A DNA stretch of 64,000 nucleotides. Origin: Phaeosaccion multiseriatum (Eukaryota > Ochrophyta, other classes). The translations under genes and the position numbers were made by a program. The stretch lies in contig OZ218955.1 of assembly GCA_965112735.1 (NCBI GenBank), positions 2,728,001 through 2,792,000 on the forward strand, written 5' to 3'. Of the stretch, positions 45,228 through 56,887 are shown piece after piece. The number at the start of each line of letters is the position of its first letter. Position 1 is the stretch's first letter. The notes below the pieces were generated by a model. That model had not been told where the DNA came from, did no database searches, and saw nothing but the letters and a program-made list of their open reading frames with translations.

Positions 45228-48200
45228 CCCCCCTCCGCGCCCGAGACAAGTGCAGTCGGGTGGAGGCGGCTCCGCGGCCGACTTTCGTGGGGGACGAGGA
45301 GGAGAAGGAGGAAGTGGAGGGGGTGGAGGAGGAGATGGGGGAGAAGCAGGAGCAGGAGCAGGAGCAGAAGCAGGAGGAGGAGCAGCAGGAGCAGCAGCAG
45401 CAGGAGCAGGAGCAGGAGGAGGAGGAGGAGGAGGAGGAGGAGGAGGAGGAGGAGGAGGAGGAGAAGGAGGTGGAGGAGGAGGGAAACGCGAAGGGGGTGC
45501 TGAGGCAACAGGCGGGGCGGGAGTAGCCAGTGCGGCGAAGAAAGGAGGCAAGATAAAGAGGAGAAAGCACTCCTCCGGGAGCGTGGCCGGATCAGCAGCA
45601 GCAGCCGCAGCAGCAGCAGTAGCAGGGACCAATGGCAGCGGCAGTGGTGGCGGGAGCAGCAAGTTGTCTGGGGCGGGGGGGGGGGCGTCAAGCGCCAGCA
45701 CCCCCTTGCTCTCCTCGTCTTCTCCATCCTCGTCCTTCCACGAGCACGCCGGACAGAGTAGCATCATGGTGGCAGTGCGGCTCAGGCCTCTCCTCAACCA
45801 CGATCGCACACACACGGAGGTCGCCAAAGGTGGGTCAGGAGAGGGAGGAGAGGGAGGAGAGGGGGTGGAGGGAGAGGGAGTAGAGGGGATGGAGATAGAC
45901 GGAGGAGAGGGGGTGGAGGGAGGAGAGGAGGAAAGGGAGGAGAGGGAGGAGAGAGATAGAGGGAGGAGAGGGAGGAGGGAGGAGGAAGGGAGGAGAGACG
46001 TAGGGAAAGGAGAGAGAGGCTTACGAAAGCGAGAAACAGGCATACGACCAGAGGGCGAACGGACTTTCGTGGCTGGGGTACATGAACTGGGCTGTCTCTC
46101 GCTGTGTAGGGCTCTGCAAAGTCCACAATCCTGCCTGCCGGCCTATCTGCCTGCCTGCCTACCTACCTGTCTGCCTGCCTATCTGGCTTAGGGTTAGGGT
46201 AAGGCTCCTCTTCCCTTCCCTTCCCTTGCCGTGCCTTGCCTTGCCTTGCCTTGCCTGGCCTGTGTCTTGCACCCCATGCCCCACCACATCCCCTTCCTGC
46301 CCCTTCTCTAACTCCTCCCTTCCCTTCCGTGTACCATGCCGCATGCCCATATGCTTGTTCCCCCCAATCAGTCCTGGACAAGCGTGTGGTGGTTGTGATG
46401 GACCCGTCGAAGCTCGGGGATGAGACAGACCCTCTCCGGCAAGGGCGCAGCAGGGAGAAGCGTTATGCCTTCGACCACGTGTTCGACCAAACTGAGGTAC
46501 TTACCGTCTTCAAAGAAGGGATGCATGGTGTTGTTTTAGTGACTTGTGTGTGTAAGTAGTTAATTGATGGAGAACGAGAGCAGTACGGTACCATCCTTGT
46601 TTTGCTAAAAAAAAAATGCCGCTGGCCGTTTCTTGACCCGCCCCCCCCACATCCGAATGTCCGAACAACAATCCAATCCCCACATCCACCCACCCGCTGT
46701 CCTAACACCCACCCACCCACCCGCTGTCCTGACACCCCACAACAGGGGCAGAAACGTGTGTACCAGAGCACCACCAAGTTTCTCATCCAAGGGGTGCTAG
46801 ACGGTTTCAACGCCACGGTGTTTGCCTACGGATGCACCGGGGCAGGCAAGACACACACCATGATTGGCACTCCGCAGGACCCCGGCATTATGGTGCAGAC
46901 GTTGTCGGATCTCTTCCGCCTCTCCAAGCAGGCTGGGGAGGATAACGGTGTGCTCTACAACGTCAAGGTGGGTGCGCATGCATGTTAAGGACAGAGAGTG
47001 GGTGGGTGGGTAGGCTGTAAGTCACTGGGTGGGTGGCTAGTAAGTCATTGGGTGGGTAGGCGGGGGTTGGTAGGTGGGTGGGTGGGTGGGTGGGTGGATG
47101 GGTGGGTGGGTACACCGTGGGTGGGGGGTACGTGGCTGTGTGGGTGGATGTGGGATATACTCTTTCTTATCAAGTGCCATCATCTGTTGCTGCTACCTAA
47201 AAGCATCAAAACTGACGGGTCTTTTGAAACTGTCTTGTTTCCTCATAGTTGGGTATTTCCTTTCATTGACTTACTTTCACTGACATGCCCCTAACAGGTG
47301 TCCTTCCTGGAGGTGTACAATGAAAACATTAGCGATCTCTTGTCCGACGTGCCGGAGTACCTCGACCTTCGAGAGGACCCTATCAAGGGCCCTGTGGTGG
47401 CGGGCATCAGGGAGGTTGAGGCAAGTAGTCCCGCCGAGATCATGGACCTGCTGCACAAGGGCAACCTTAATCGCACGCAGCAGGCCACCAAGGTAAGGAG
47501 GGGAGGGAGGGAGGGAGGGAGGGAGGGAGGGAGGGGGGGAGGGCCATTTGTGCCAACCATCATCACCATCACCACCACCACCACTCCTCTCTCGCCGACA
47601 TTTAGCTCTGTGCTCTGTGCTCTGTGCTGCTTGCCCACACACACACACACTCGGACTACATAACACCCTTTTCTCTTACTCCTCCCTCTCTCTTTCTCTC
47701 CGGTTCTTCCGTTCTCCCTCTCCCTCTCTCTCTCTCTCTCTCCCTTCCCCGTCTTCCCCTCCCTCTCTCCCTCCCCCCCTGTATCGCCAACAGGCCAACG
47801 CTGTGAGCTCTCGCAGCCACGCCGTGCTCCAAGTCATTGTCGAGAACCGCGAGAAGGCCCCGGGCACAGTGGCCAAGGTCAAGATGGGCAAGCTCTCTCT
47901 TGTTGACTTGGCGGGTAGCGAAAGAGCCTCCATTACACACAACCGAGGCATGCGGCTGGTGGAAGGCGCGAATATCAACCGCTCGCTGCTGGCACTGGGC
48001 AATTGTATTAATGCGCTGGGGGAGAAGGGGAACAAAACGGGCCAGTTTGTGCCGTATCGGGATTCGAAGCTCACCCGTCTACTTAAGGACTCGTTGGGCG
48101 GCAATTGTCGCACGGTGCGTTATGCAGGCAGGGAGGGAGGGAGGGAGGGAGGGAGGGAGGCTGGCTCACTCGCTCATCCATTCACATGTTGGTAGTTCAC

Positions 48201-51200
48201 TCACTCACACACTCCCTCACTCCTCACGTGTTGGTTGTTCACTCCTGTCAGGTGATGATCGCCAACATCTCCATGGCGGCAAGCTCCTTCGAGGAGACGC
48301 TCAATACGCTCAAGGTACAGAAGGAGGGATGAGGGGGAGGGTACGGCAGTTACAGAAAGTGGGATAGTAGGTACAAAAAGTGGGATATATGGGGAGGATA
48401 ATAGCAGGACGCCAATGAGCCAACACTGAAGCCCCGGACACGCGCCACCACACCTCTTTCTCTCTCTCTCTCCCTCCCTCCCTCTTTCTTCTCTCCCCCT
48501 CCCTCCCTCTTTCTCTCTCTCTCTCTCCCTCCCTCCCTCTTTCTTCTCTCCCCCTCCCTCCCTCTTTCCCTCTCTCCCCCCCTTCCTCCCTCTTTCTTAT
48601 CTCCCCCTCCCTCCTTTCTTTCTCTCTCTCTCTCTCACTGCACAGTACGCCAACCGAGCCAAGAACATCAAGACCACCGTCACGCGTAACGTTTTGAGCG
48701 TTAACTACCACATTGTCGAGTACGTTAACCTCATCAGCTCGCTAAGGACCGAGATTGGCCGCCTCAAGACGCAGTTAAAGGTCCTCCCCGAGGGGGGAGG
48801 GGGAGGCTCGGGCCCCTCGGGAAGCGGTGGCTCCAGGGGGGGTGGAAGCGGCTCCGGCGGCGGCTTGGATGACTTAGGGCTGGGCCTTCTTCCTCCCGAG
48901 GGGGGCAAGGGCGGCAAGAGCAGCAAAGGCAAGCGTTCCGGAAGTTCTTCTACGCTCTCAGTGCCCGCCATCGGAAGCGGTGGAGGCAGCAGCAGTGGCA
49001 GCGGCAGGAGTGGGGGGGGGGGCAATCCGGGGGGAGGGGTTAGCAGCAGCAGGACGGGAAGAAAGGTTTCCGCGGCGGTATGTGCGGTGGCGGGGGTGCT
49101 GGGAGGAGGCAGAGGGGCCAAGGGGGGCAAAGGAGGAGGAGGAGGAGGAGGAGGAGGAGGAGGAGGAGGAGGAGGAGGGGGAGTGGGAGGAGGAGGAGGA
49201 GGAGGAGGAGGAGGAGGAGGAGGAGGAGGAGGAGGGGAAGGAGGAGGCAAGCAGCCAAGGGCGAGAGGTAGGGTCCAACGCGGCAACACCGAGGCAGAGG
49301 GGGGCGGCGGCAGTGGCAGTCGCAGTCCTATGGGCCGGGGGGGGCAGCAGGGTAAGCAGGGGCGGCAGGGGCAGCAAGAGCTCGGCTCAGAGGGAGGAGA
49401 GCAGCTAGATGCTGGCAGTGGGGTCTCAGACGACATCAGCACCAGTCAGGACCAAGAAGCTTCCGTGGATGACAAGGCTTTCATGGAAGAGGTAGTACAT
49501 GCGGAGAGTGGAATGAGGTGGGGGGGGGGGGGGGGCGGGACAGGGGGCCAGGGGCAGCGGCTTGATAGAGTCCTACCCCCCTTACTTCTCTTTCTCTTCT
49601 CTCTCTCTCTCCCTCCCTCGCTCCCTCCTCCCGTCACTCATTCACTCGGTCCCTCTCTCTCTGTACAACCTATCTCTATGCCCCTGAATGTGCGTCTTTG
49701 TTTCTCCTTTCCCTGCCCATTCGCAAAGGTGCGCGAGAAGGTGGTGAACAACTTTCGAGAGCGCATGCAGCTACGCCGCTCCCTCATAGGTACGTAGAGC
49801 AGTTGGTGATACAGCAGCTGTGGAACACTCAGTCACTCACTCGCTCACCTCACCTCGCTCACTCACTCACTAACTCACTAACTCACCCACCCACCCACAC
49901 CATTTACTCACTCGCTCACTCACTCACTCACTCACTCCCCACTCGCTCACACACTCCCTCACTCTATCACCCACCCACTCACTCCCTCACGCACTCTCTC
50001 ACTCACTCACCTGAACAGAACTGGAGGACCAGAACGTTCAGAATAGCATCGAGGTGGGCAAGCGGCAGCTCTTTATCGTCGAGTGGAAGGACGACAGAGA
50101 CCAGACGAGCGACAGGGGGGCAGGAGGGGCGGGGAGGGCGGGGAAGACGAGCAGTATCGGGGAGAAGCTTATGAAGATCCGATTCAGCGGGTAAGTATTT
50201 TACTTACTTACTTAGTAGTGCTAATAAGGTGTGGGGCGATGCCCATGTGCCCTTGCCCGTATGTACAATCGTATTGACAGTGCTGACCGCTTCCTTCCTC
50301 TCTCGCCCTTTGTGCTTGTATGTCCTGCTGTTATTTTCTTCTGCAACGCCCTGCTTGGGGGGAAACTTGATGAAACCACTGAAACCGTGCGTGCGTGCGT
50401 GCGCGTGCGTGCGTGCGTGCATCCAGTGATGACAGGGAGGGCGGTCAAGGCGACAGCAAAGGTGGTGGAGGAGGACGGGGAGGACGAGGAGGAGGAGGAG
50501 GAGGAGGAGGAGGAGGAGGAGAAAGTGAGTCTGTAGACTTGGACGCAGAGGGGCTCAAAGGGCTCATCGGAGAAGCAATTGGCGACGACGCGCCCCACCA
50601 CATCAAGGGGGCGTGGAAGGAGTGCCAACAGCTGAGCTCAGCTATCGACAAGAACAATCACATCAAACGAAAGATTGCGAGGAGACTGCGCAACAATGAG
50701 AGGCAGGCAGAGAGCTTTAGAAAGGATTTGGCGGAGAAGGTCACCGGGGAGGACTGGAAGGTGAGTAGGTCAACGATTCGGTGGTGGGTGTCAGGACAGA
50801 GGATGGATGGGTGGGTGGGTGGGTGGGTGGGGTTGTGTGGAACCAGGTGTCGTGTGTCTATATGCTCACGTCCGCGTGTCCTGCTTGCTTCTCACGGACG
50901 ATTCCCCGCCTCTACCTCCCTCTCTCTCTCCCTCCCCCACCCTCCTCCCCTCCCTCACTCCCTCCTCTCCTCCCTCCCTCCCTCCCTCCCTCCTTCCTTC
51001 CATCTCCTCCCCTCCCCTTCCCTCTCTCCCCTCCCTCCCTCCCGCCCTTCCCTCCCCTCCCCCCTCTCCCTGTGTGTATCACCAACAGGAGCTGATGGAG
51101 CTGCAGTACCGCATCGGCAAGCTCGAGCTAGAAAATATGGAGCTCGAGCAAAGCCGCATAGTGCATGAGTCGGCCATGAAGGGTAAAGACCTCACCATCC

Positions 51201-51774
51201 AGAAGCTTTCCTTACAGTTGGCGGTGCAGCATAAGTTAGTGGAGCAGCAGAGAAGTATACTCATGGACCATGGACTCTTGCCGGGGGCGCTGGGACAGGG
51301 GCAAGGGGCAGGAGGAGGAGGAGGAGGAGGAGGAGGAGGAGGAGGAGGAGGAGGAGGAGGAGGAGGAGGAGGAGGAGGAGGAGGAGGAGGAGGGGAAGGA
51401 GAAAGAGGAGGTGGGGGGGGGGGGCACGCGCAGGGGAGTGGCAACGGCACCATAACAGGTTGGTGATTCGGTGGGCTTTACTTACTGCCTACGTGACAAA
51501 ACTGGCTGGCTTACTGCCTGGGTGATCGACTGACTGACTGGCTGACTGACTTCCTCCCTTCCTCCCTTGCTTCTCTGTCCCTGTCGTCTATCCTCTGCTC
51601 TGTTCTACTTTTCCTGCTTCTCTCCCTCTCTCTCTCCTGCTCTCTTTGTAACTCGGTCTCCTCTCATTCATTCTTGCGATCCAGGAGCGCTGATGCTTGA
51701 GCCCAGCAACAGCAGCAGCAAGAGTAATAGTAATAGTCATGGTCACAGTTATGTCAGCACTAGTCATAGCAATA

Positions 51775-51818
<44 letters not shown>

Positions 51819-53903
51819 CACTACACGGCCCCGATTCCAGCGGCCGGAGGCTCCAGCAGCGACAGTATCGGGGGCAGTAGCGCGTATGGCAGTTTCGGGG
51901 ATTTGCGAGTATCGGGAGACGGCGGCGGCTTCGACCGGGGGAAGGCGGGAAGGGGCAGGAGAAGGGTGCGGAGAGGGGGGGGTAGCGGCGGGGTGGAGAG
52001 CGGCAGCACCAGCACCGGCAGCAGCACCAGCATCCAACAGCAGCAGTTGGTGATACAGCAGCAGCAACAGCAACAACAACACCAGCAGCCGCCACCGCTT
52101 CCCAGGCACGGTGGTGACCGTTTTCCTCCGGCTCAGGCTCAGACAGGAAGCGGAGCGGCAGACGAGCGACTCGACGAGGGGAGGCAGCAGCAACAGCAGC
52201 AATCGTCGCACCACCACCACCACCACCACCACCATCGCAACGCACAGCAGGGTAGCACCGGGCGGCTTCGGGGTAGAGAGCATCCGCAGCAACAGCAGCA
52301 CCAGCAGCAGCACCAGCAGCACCAGGCAGCCAAGGAGAGGCCTAGATACCCCGGGGGGCACCATCACAGTCACCACGGCGGAAACCATCGGGAGCCCTTC
52401 TTGGGAGGTACGTACGTACTCACTTACTCAACTTACGTGAGGTTACTTGCGCGAGATCAAAAGAGGGAGTGGCGACGGCGGCTGTATCGCCAACTGCTGA
52501 TGTACTTCAACACTCTCTCGCGTTGCTATGCTGTTTCGCATTCCACCTCGAGTCTTCTTGTGTCTGCCCTGCTCCTTTCTTTCTCTCTGCCTCTCTCCCT
52601 CCCTCCCCTCCTCTCTCTCCCGTACTCACTCATCCACACACGCACCCACTCACTCACTCACTTGCACACCCTCACCGACCCATTTCCCCCCTTTCCCTCT
52701 CTCCCTCCCTCTCCCCCTCCCCCTCCGCCTGTCTGACTCAGGCGGAGTTTACGCGGACCTGACCCCCCCAGCAATGACGTCAGGCCCTGGGGCAGACGAC
52801 GAGAGTAGCATGGGCGGTATCCACCCGCACCCCCCGGGAGGCCCCGGTGGGGACGGAAGCGGAAGCAGCGGTAGTCATTTGGGTGGTCACAGCAGAAGTG
52901 CGAGCATGGGCAGTCATATGGGTGGTGGCAGTGGTGCTGAAGACGGCCTGGCAGGGGTGAGGCTCCCAGCCTCGGGAGTTGGAGCAGGAAGCAGCACGAG
53001 TATAGGGTATCGAGACGGCGGTATGAGAGAGGGGAAGGAGAGGAGGGCCGGCAAGGGAGGGAGGGACGGAGGGAGGCCCAACACTGGGGAGGGGGGGGGG
53101 GGGGCAAGGTGGGGCGCCACACCTGCTACAAATGGCGGCAACTCTTCGAGTGGGGGAGCAGCAGCGGCACCTGCGCCGCGGTTGAGCCCTTCGAGGCGGC
53201 GCCAGCAGCAGCAGCAGCAGTTGGTGGTACAGAGCAGCAGCAGCAGCAGCAGCAGCAGCACGGCCAGCGGCAGCGGCAGTGGCAATAGCAGCGTAGGAGG
53301 GGCTTTGGCCTTCGTACAGCAGCAGCAGCCGCAGCCGCAGCAGTTGGTGGTACAGCCACAGCACGTGGGTCGGTCGAGGGTGCGGAAGGGGAACACGGCG
53401 GGACTTGGCAATGCAGCAGCAGCAACAGCAGCAGTTGGTAGTACAGCAGCAGGGGGGGGGGGGGCAGGAGGAGGAGGAAGAGGAGGGGCGGACAGAGGCG
53501 CGATGAAGAGCAGCAGTCCTCGCAGTCTACCGAACCTCAAGGTCCATCCTCTTACCCCGGGGGGCAGTGGGGGTGGCACCAATAGCACTAGCACTCACGG
53601 CAATAGCAGTCATACTGCTGGCACTCTCAGCAATAGCAATAGTAATAGTAACGGGTCGCTAGGCGGTCAGGGCAAGGGGGAGGGCAATAGGGGAGCTGTG
53701 GTGGTGAGTGAGGACTTGCTGGAGGTTTCCGTGGATGACACTCCGCGCACGCACGCACACGGCTGGCGACGGCAGCAGCAACAACAGCTCCAGGAGAAGC
53801 AGCAGCAGAAGCAGCAGCAGCAGGCTCAGCAGAAGCAGAAGCAGTTGGTGATACAGCAGCAGAAGCAGCAGCCTCTTCAACAGCCGCAACCGCACCGTAA
53901 ACC

Positions 53904-53936
<33 letters not shown>

Positions 53937-53988
53937 GCAACAACAACAGCCGCAACAACAACAGCAGCAGCACCACCAACAACAACAG

Positions 53989-54026
<38 letters not shown>

Positions 54027-54050
54027 ACAACCACAACAACAACAAAAACC

Positions 54051-54095
<45 letters not shown>

Positions 54096-54159
54096 GCAGC
54101 AGCAAAAGCAGCCCCCCCAGTCGCAGAAGCAGCTCCAGCTCAAACTCCAACAACAGCTC

Positions 54160-54201
<42 letters not shown>

Positions 54202-54456
54202 TCGGTGATCCCAAAGGAGCCCCCCCTGCACCACCGAGGCGGGGGTGGCCCTGCCCTAAGCGTGGCGGCGGTCGGTCAGCTAGGCAACAACGGACGCATC
54301 GCGGGGCTGGAGCTGGGGGTCGGAGGTAGGCGGATGCCGATCGGAGGGGCGGCAGCGGCAGCATGTGGTCACACGGCAGCGGTAGTAGCAGGAGGGGCAG
54401 CAGAGCAACGTCCGCCGGGCCCTGGGGGTCAGCAGATGCTGCAGCAGCAGCACTAA
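45163..54456 (+). CDS. kinesin-8 (KIF18/KIF19/Kip3-like) motor with long Gly and Gln tails
   Basis: Thirteen exons: 45163-45829, 46372-46496, 46746-46967, 47298-47492, 47794-48114, 48252-48314, 48646-49491, 49729-49789, 50019-50190, 50427-50760, 51089-51458, 51685-52407 and 52742-54456. Phases agree and give about 1937 residues. After about 200 Gly/Gln/Ser-rich residues the motor starts at [10 protein letters not shown]. Motifs: [13 protein letters not shown] (P-loop), [21 protein letters not shown] (switch I), LVDLAGSE (switch II), [16 protein letters not shown], and the neck [16 protein letters not shown] then [15 protein letters not shown]. The [14 protein letters not shown] and neck patterns point to kinesin-8, plus-end motors that shorten microtubules. 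Coiled-coil segments follow ([20 protein letters not shown]). The last 800 residues are Gly, His and Gln runs, including a 90-residue Gln-rich stretch. Two introns end in the nonamer. Start ATG is the first in frame. Confidence 0.9.
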
Positions 54457-54534
54457 ATGTTAATAGGAAGAGCTGCGAGTTTTGATGGTACTCAATTCTC
54501 TTGTACTGCGTTGCGTACAGTAGGTGGGCTTACC

Positions 54535-55272
54535 TCCCCTCCTCTTGGCTGCTTTCCTCCTCTCCTCTTGGCTGCTTTCCTCCTCTCCTCTTGGCTGCTT
54601 TCCTCCTCTCCTCTTGGCTGCTTTCCTCCTCTCCTCTTGGCTGCTTTCCTCCCCTCCTCTTGGCTGCTTTCCTCCCCTCCTCTTGGCTGCTTTCCTCCTC
54701 TCCTCTTGGCTGCTTTCCTCCTCTCCTCTTGGCTGCTTTCCTCCTCTCCTCTTGGCTGCTTTCCTCCTCTCCTCTTGGCTGCTTTCCTCCTCTCCTCTTG
54801 GCTGCTTTCCTCCTCTCCTCTTGGCTGCTTTCCTCCTCTCCTCTTGGCTGCTTTCCTCCTCTCCTCTTGGCTGCTTTCCTCCTCTCCTCTTGGCTGCTTT
54901 CCTCCTCTCCTCTTGGCTGCTTTCCTCCCCTCCTCTTGGCTGCTTTCCTCCTCTCCTCTTGGCTGCTTTCCTCCTCTCCTCTTGGCTGCTTTCCTCCTCT
55001 CCTCTTGGCTGCTTTCCTCCTCTCCTCTTGGCTGCTTACCTCCTCTCCTCTTGGCTGCTTTCCTCCTCTCCTCTTGGCTGCTTTCCTCCTCTCCCCTTGG
55101 CTGCTTTCCTCCTCTCCTCTTGGCTGCTTTCCTCCTCTCCTCTTGGCTGCTTTCCTCCTCTCCTCTTGGCTGCTTTCCTCCTCTCCTCTTGGCTGCTTTC
55201 CTCCTCTCCTCTTGGCTGCTTTCCTCCTCTCCCCTTGGCTGCTTTCCTCCTCTCCTCTTGGCTGCTTTCTGC
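54535..55272 (+). repeat. 23-bp minisatellite
   Basis: About 32 nearly perfect copies of a 23-bp unit (cctcctctcctcttggctgc plus ttt) begin 80 bp after the kinesin stop. All three plus frames and at least one minus frame stay open for over 700 bp, because the unit has no stop in any of them and 23 is not a multiple of 3. These frames are therefore not evidence of genes. One unit has ttacc for tttcc (55038). Confidence 0.95.
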
Positions 55273-55344
55273 CACCGCCCTGTGCCGGCGGCCTAGTCTC
55301 GGCAATGAACTCATGTGACAGATGAGAACACAAGCAAGTCAGTC

Positions 55345-55692
55345 TCACTCGTCCACCCACCGCCTTTGCCCCACTCTAATGTCTTGCATTCCATCCACCC
55401 ACCGCCTTTGCCCCACTCTAATGTCTTGCATTCCACCCACCCACCGCCTTTGCCCCACTCTAATGTCTTGCATTCCATCCACCCACCGCCTTTGCCCCAC
55501 TCTAATGTCTTGCATTCCATCCACCCACCGCCTTTGCCCCACTCTAATGTCTTGCATTCCATCCACCCACCGCCTTTGCCCCACTCTAATGTCTTGCATT
55601 CCATCCACCCACCGCCTTTGCCCCACTCTAATGTCTTGCATTCCATCCACCCACCGCCTTTGCCCCACTCTAATGTCTTGCATTCCATTAGT
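55345..55692 (+). repeat. 42-bp minisatellite
   Basis: About eight copies of a 42-bp unit (start ccacccaccgcctttgcccc, then actctaatgtcttgcattcc) with a single variant (attccaccc for attccatcc). The unit is a multiple of 3, so it reads as a 14-residue repeat on either strand, but no gene structure surrounds it. Confidence 0.9.
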
Positions 55693-56081
55693 GTCAAAGA
55701 TGGAAAGACATACAGAAGCGCTCAACATCGAGCCTCATGCGCGAGACATCTCAAGGGGGCGGGGTCCCCAGGGGGGAGCGGTCCCGAGGGGGGCAGTGGC
55801 CCCGAGTGGGTGCGTCCTTTGTGTCTGGACCTCAGGTTGCACATCGCCCTGTGTGTAGACGAAGCCTGTTGCCTTGCCTTGCCTTGCCTTGCCTTGCCTT
55901 GCCTTGCCTTGCCTTGAGGTGTGGCTTAGGTCCAGCGGGGTTGGGGTCGGATCTGGCTTCGCCCTCAAGTCCTCAGCCCCCACCAGATTCCGAAACGTCA
56001 GCCAAGTTCAGCTTCAATTTCAGTCTCAGCTCTCACCACTAGAGAGAGCAGTAGCCATGACTGCCAGCAGCAGGCAGAGCA
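55693..56081. other. 3' flank of the SDR gene with a (CCTTG)n tract
   Basis: No gene is seen. A CCTTG pentanucleotide tract lies at about 55869-55915. Two short repeats containing agcatcagccatgactgcca flank the SDR stop near 56040-56100. Confidence 0.5.
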
Positions 56082-56856
56082 TCAGCCATGACTGCCAGCA
56101 GCAGGCAGCGTCTCAGGCAACATCGCCAACGCCATGTCCCGTATTGTGTCCTGGAAGGGGCGGCACAACACGCCGAGCTCTCCGGCTACGGCCTGAGCAC
56201 ACACCTCTTTGTCACTCCTCCCTCCCCCCACCCTCGCCCCGATGGCTTCCGCCCTCTCCAGTTGCTCGGGGCTGAGAGTCACGCGTGCCCTCAGGCGGGC
56301 AAGGTGAGAAGCCCGGTTGGTGGTGGTGCTGGTGGTGCTGGTGGTGATGCTGGTGTTGGTGTTGGTGTCGGGGGGGGCGAGAGCAGCGGAGAGCGCCTGC
56401 GACACTTGCAGAGGGGTCACGCGGCTCTGGAGAGGGAGGGGCAAACACGGCAATGACAGTGTTAGTAGTACGCGCTCCCTCCCCTCCCCTCCCTCTCCTC
56501 CCTCCCTCTCTCCCTTCCTCACCTCCGTGCTGACGATGTAGCGCCTGCCCGCCTGCCCCCTCTCCGCCGCCGCTACATGTGCCTTGGCCACATCCCTCAC
56601 GTCACAGATCAACTTCCTCTCCAGGCTGGGCCCCCCTTCCCTTCCTCGTATTCCTTCCTTTCCCTCTCCTTCTCCGGCGAGGATCCAGTCGCGCATGAAG
56701 TGCTGGCTAGTGCAGAGAGGGCTGCAGCCCAGAGAGGCCGGAGGGCCCAGCATCATTGAGGGCTGAGGGAGGGAGGGAGGGAGGGAGGGAGGGAGGGAGG
56801 GAATGGGTCGGTGGGCGCGTGAGTGATTGGGCGAGTGTGAGTATGCGGTGTGTGTG

Positions 56857-56887
<31 letters not shown>

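Noticed and set aside
46186-46200. Interstitial telomere (ttagggttagggt)
   Set aside because: Only two units; expected occasionally in such repeat-rich introns.
54530-55360. Open frames of 260-280 codons in four frames (Pro/Leu/Ser/Trp-rich, and Glu/Arg/Lys-rich)
   Set aside because: They are the frames of a 23-bp tandem repeat that happens to lack stops; no splice or start context supports them.
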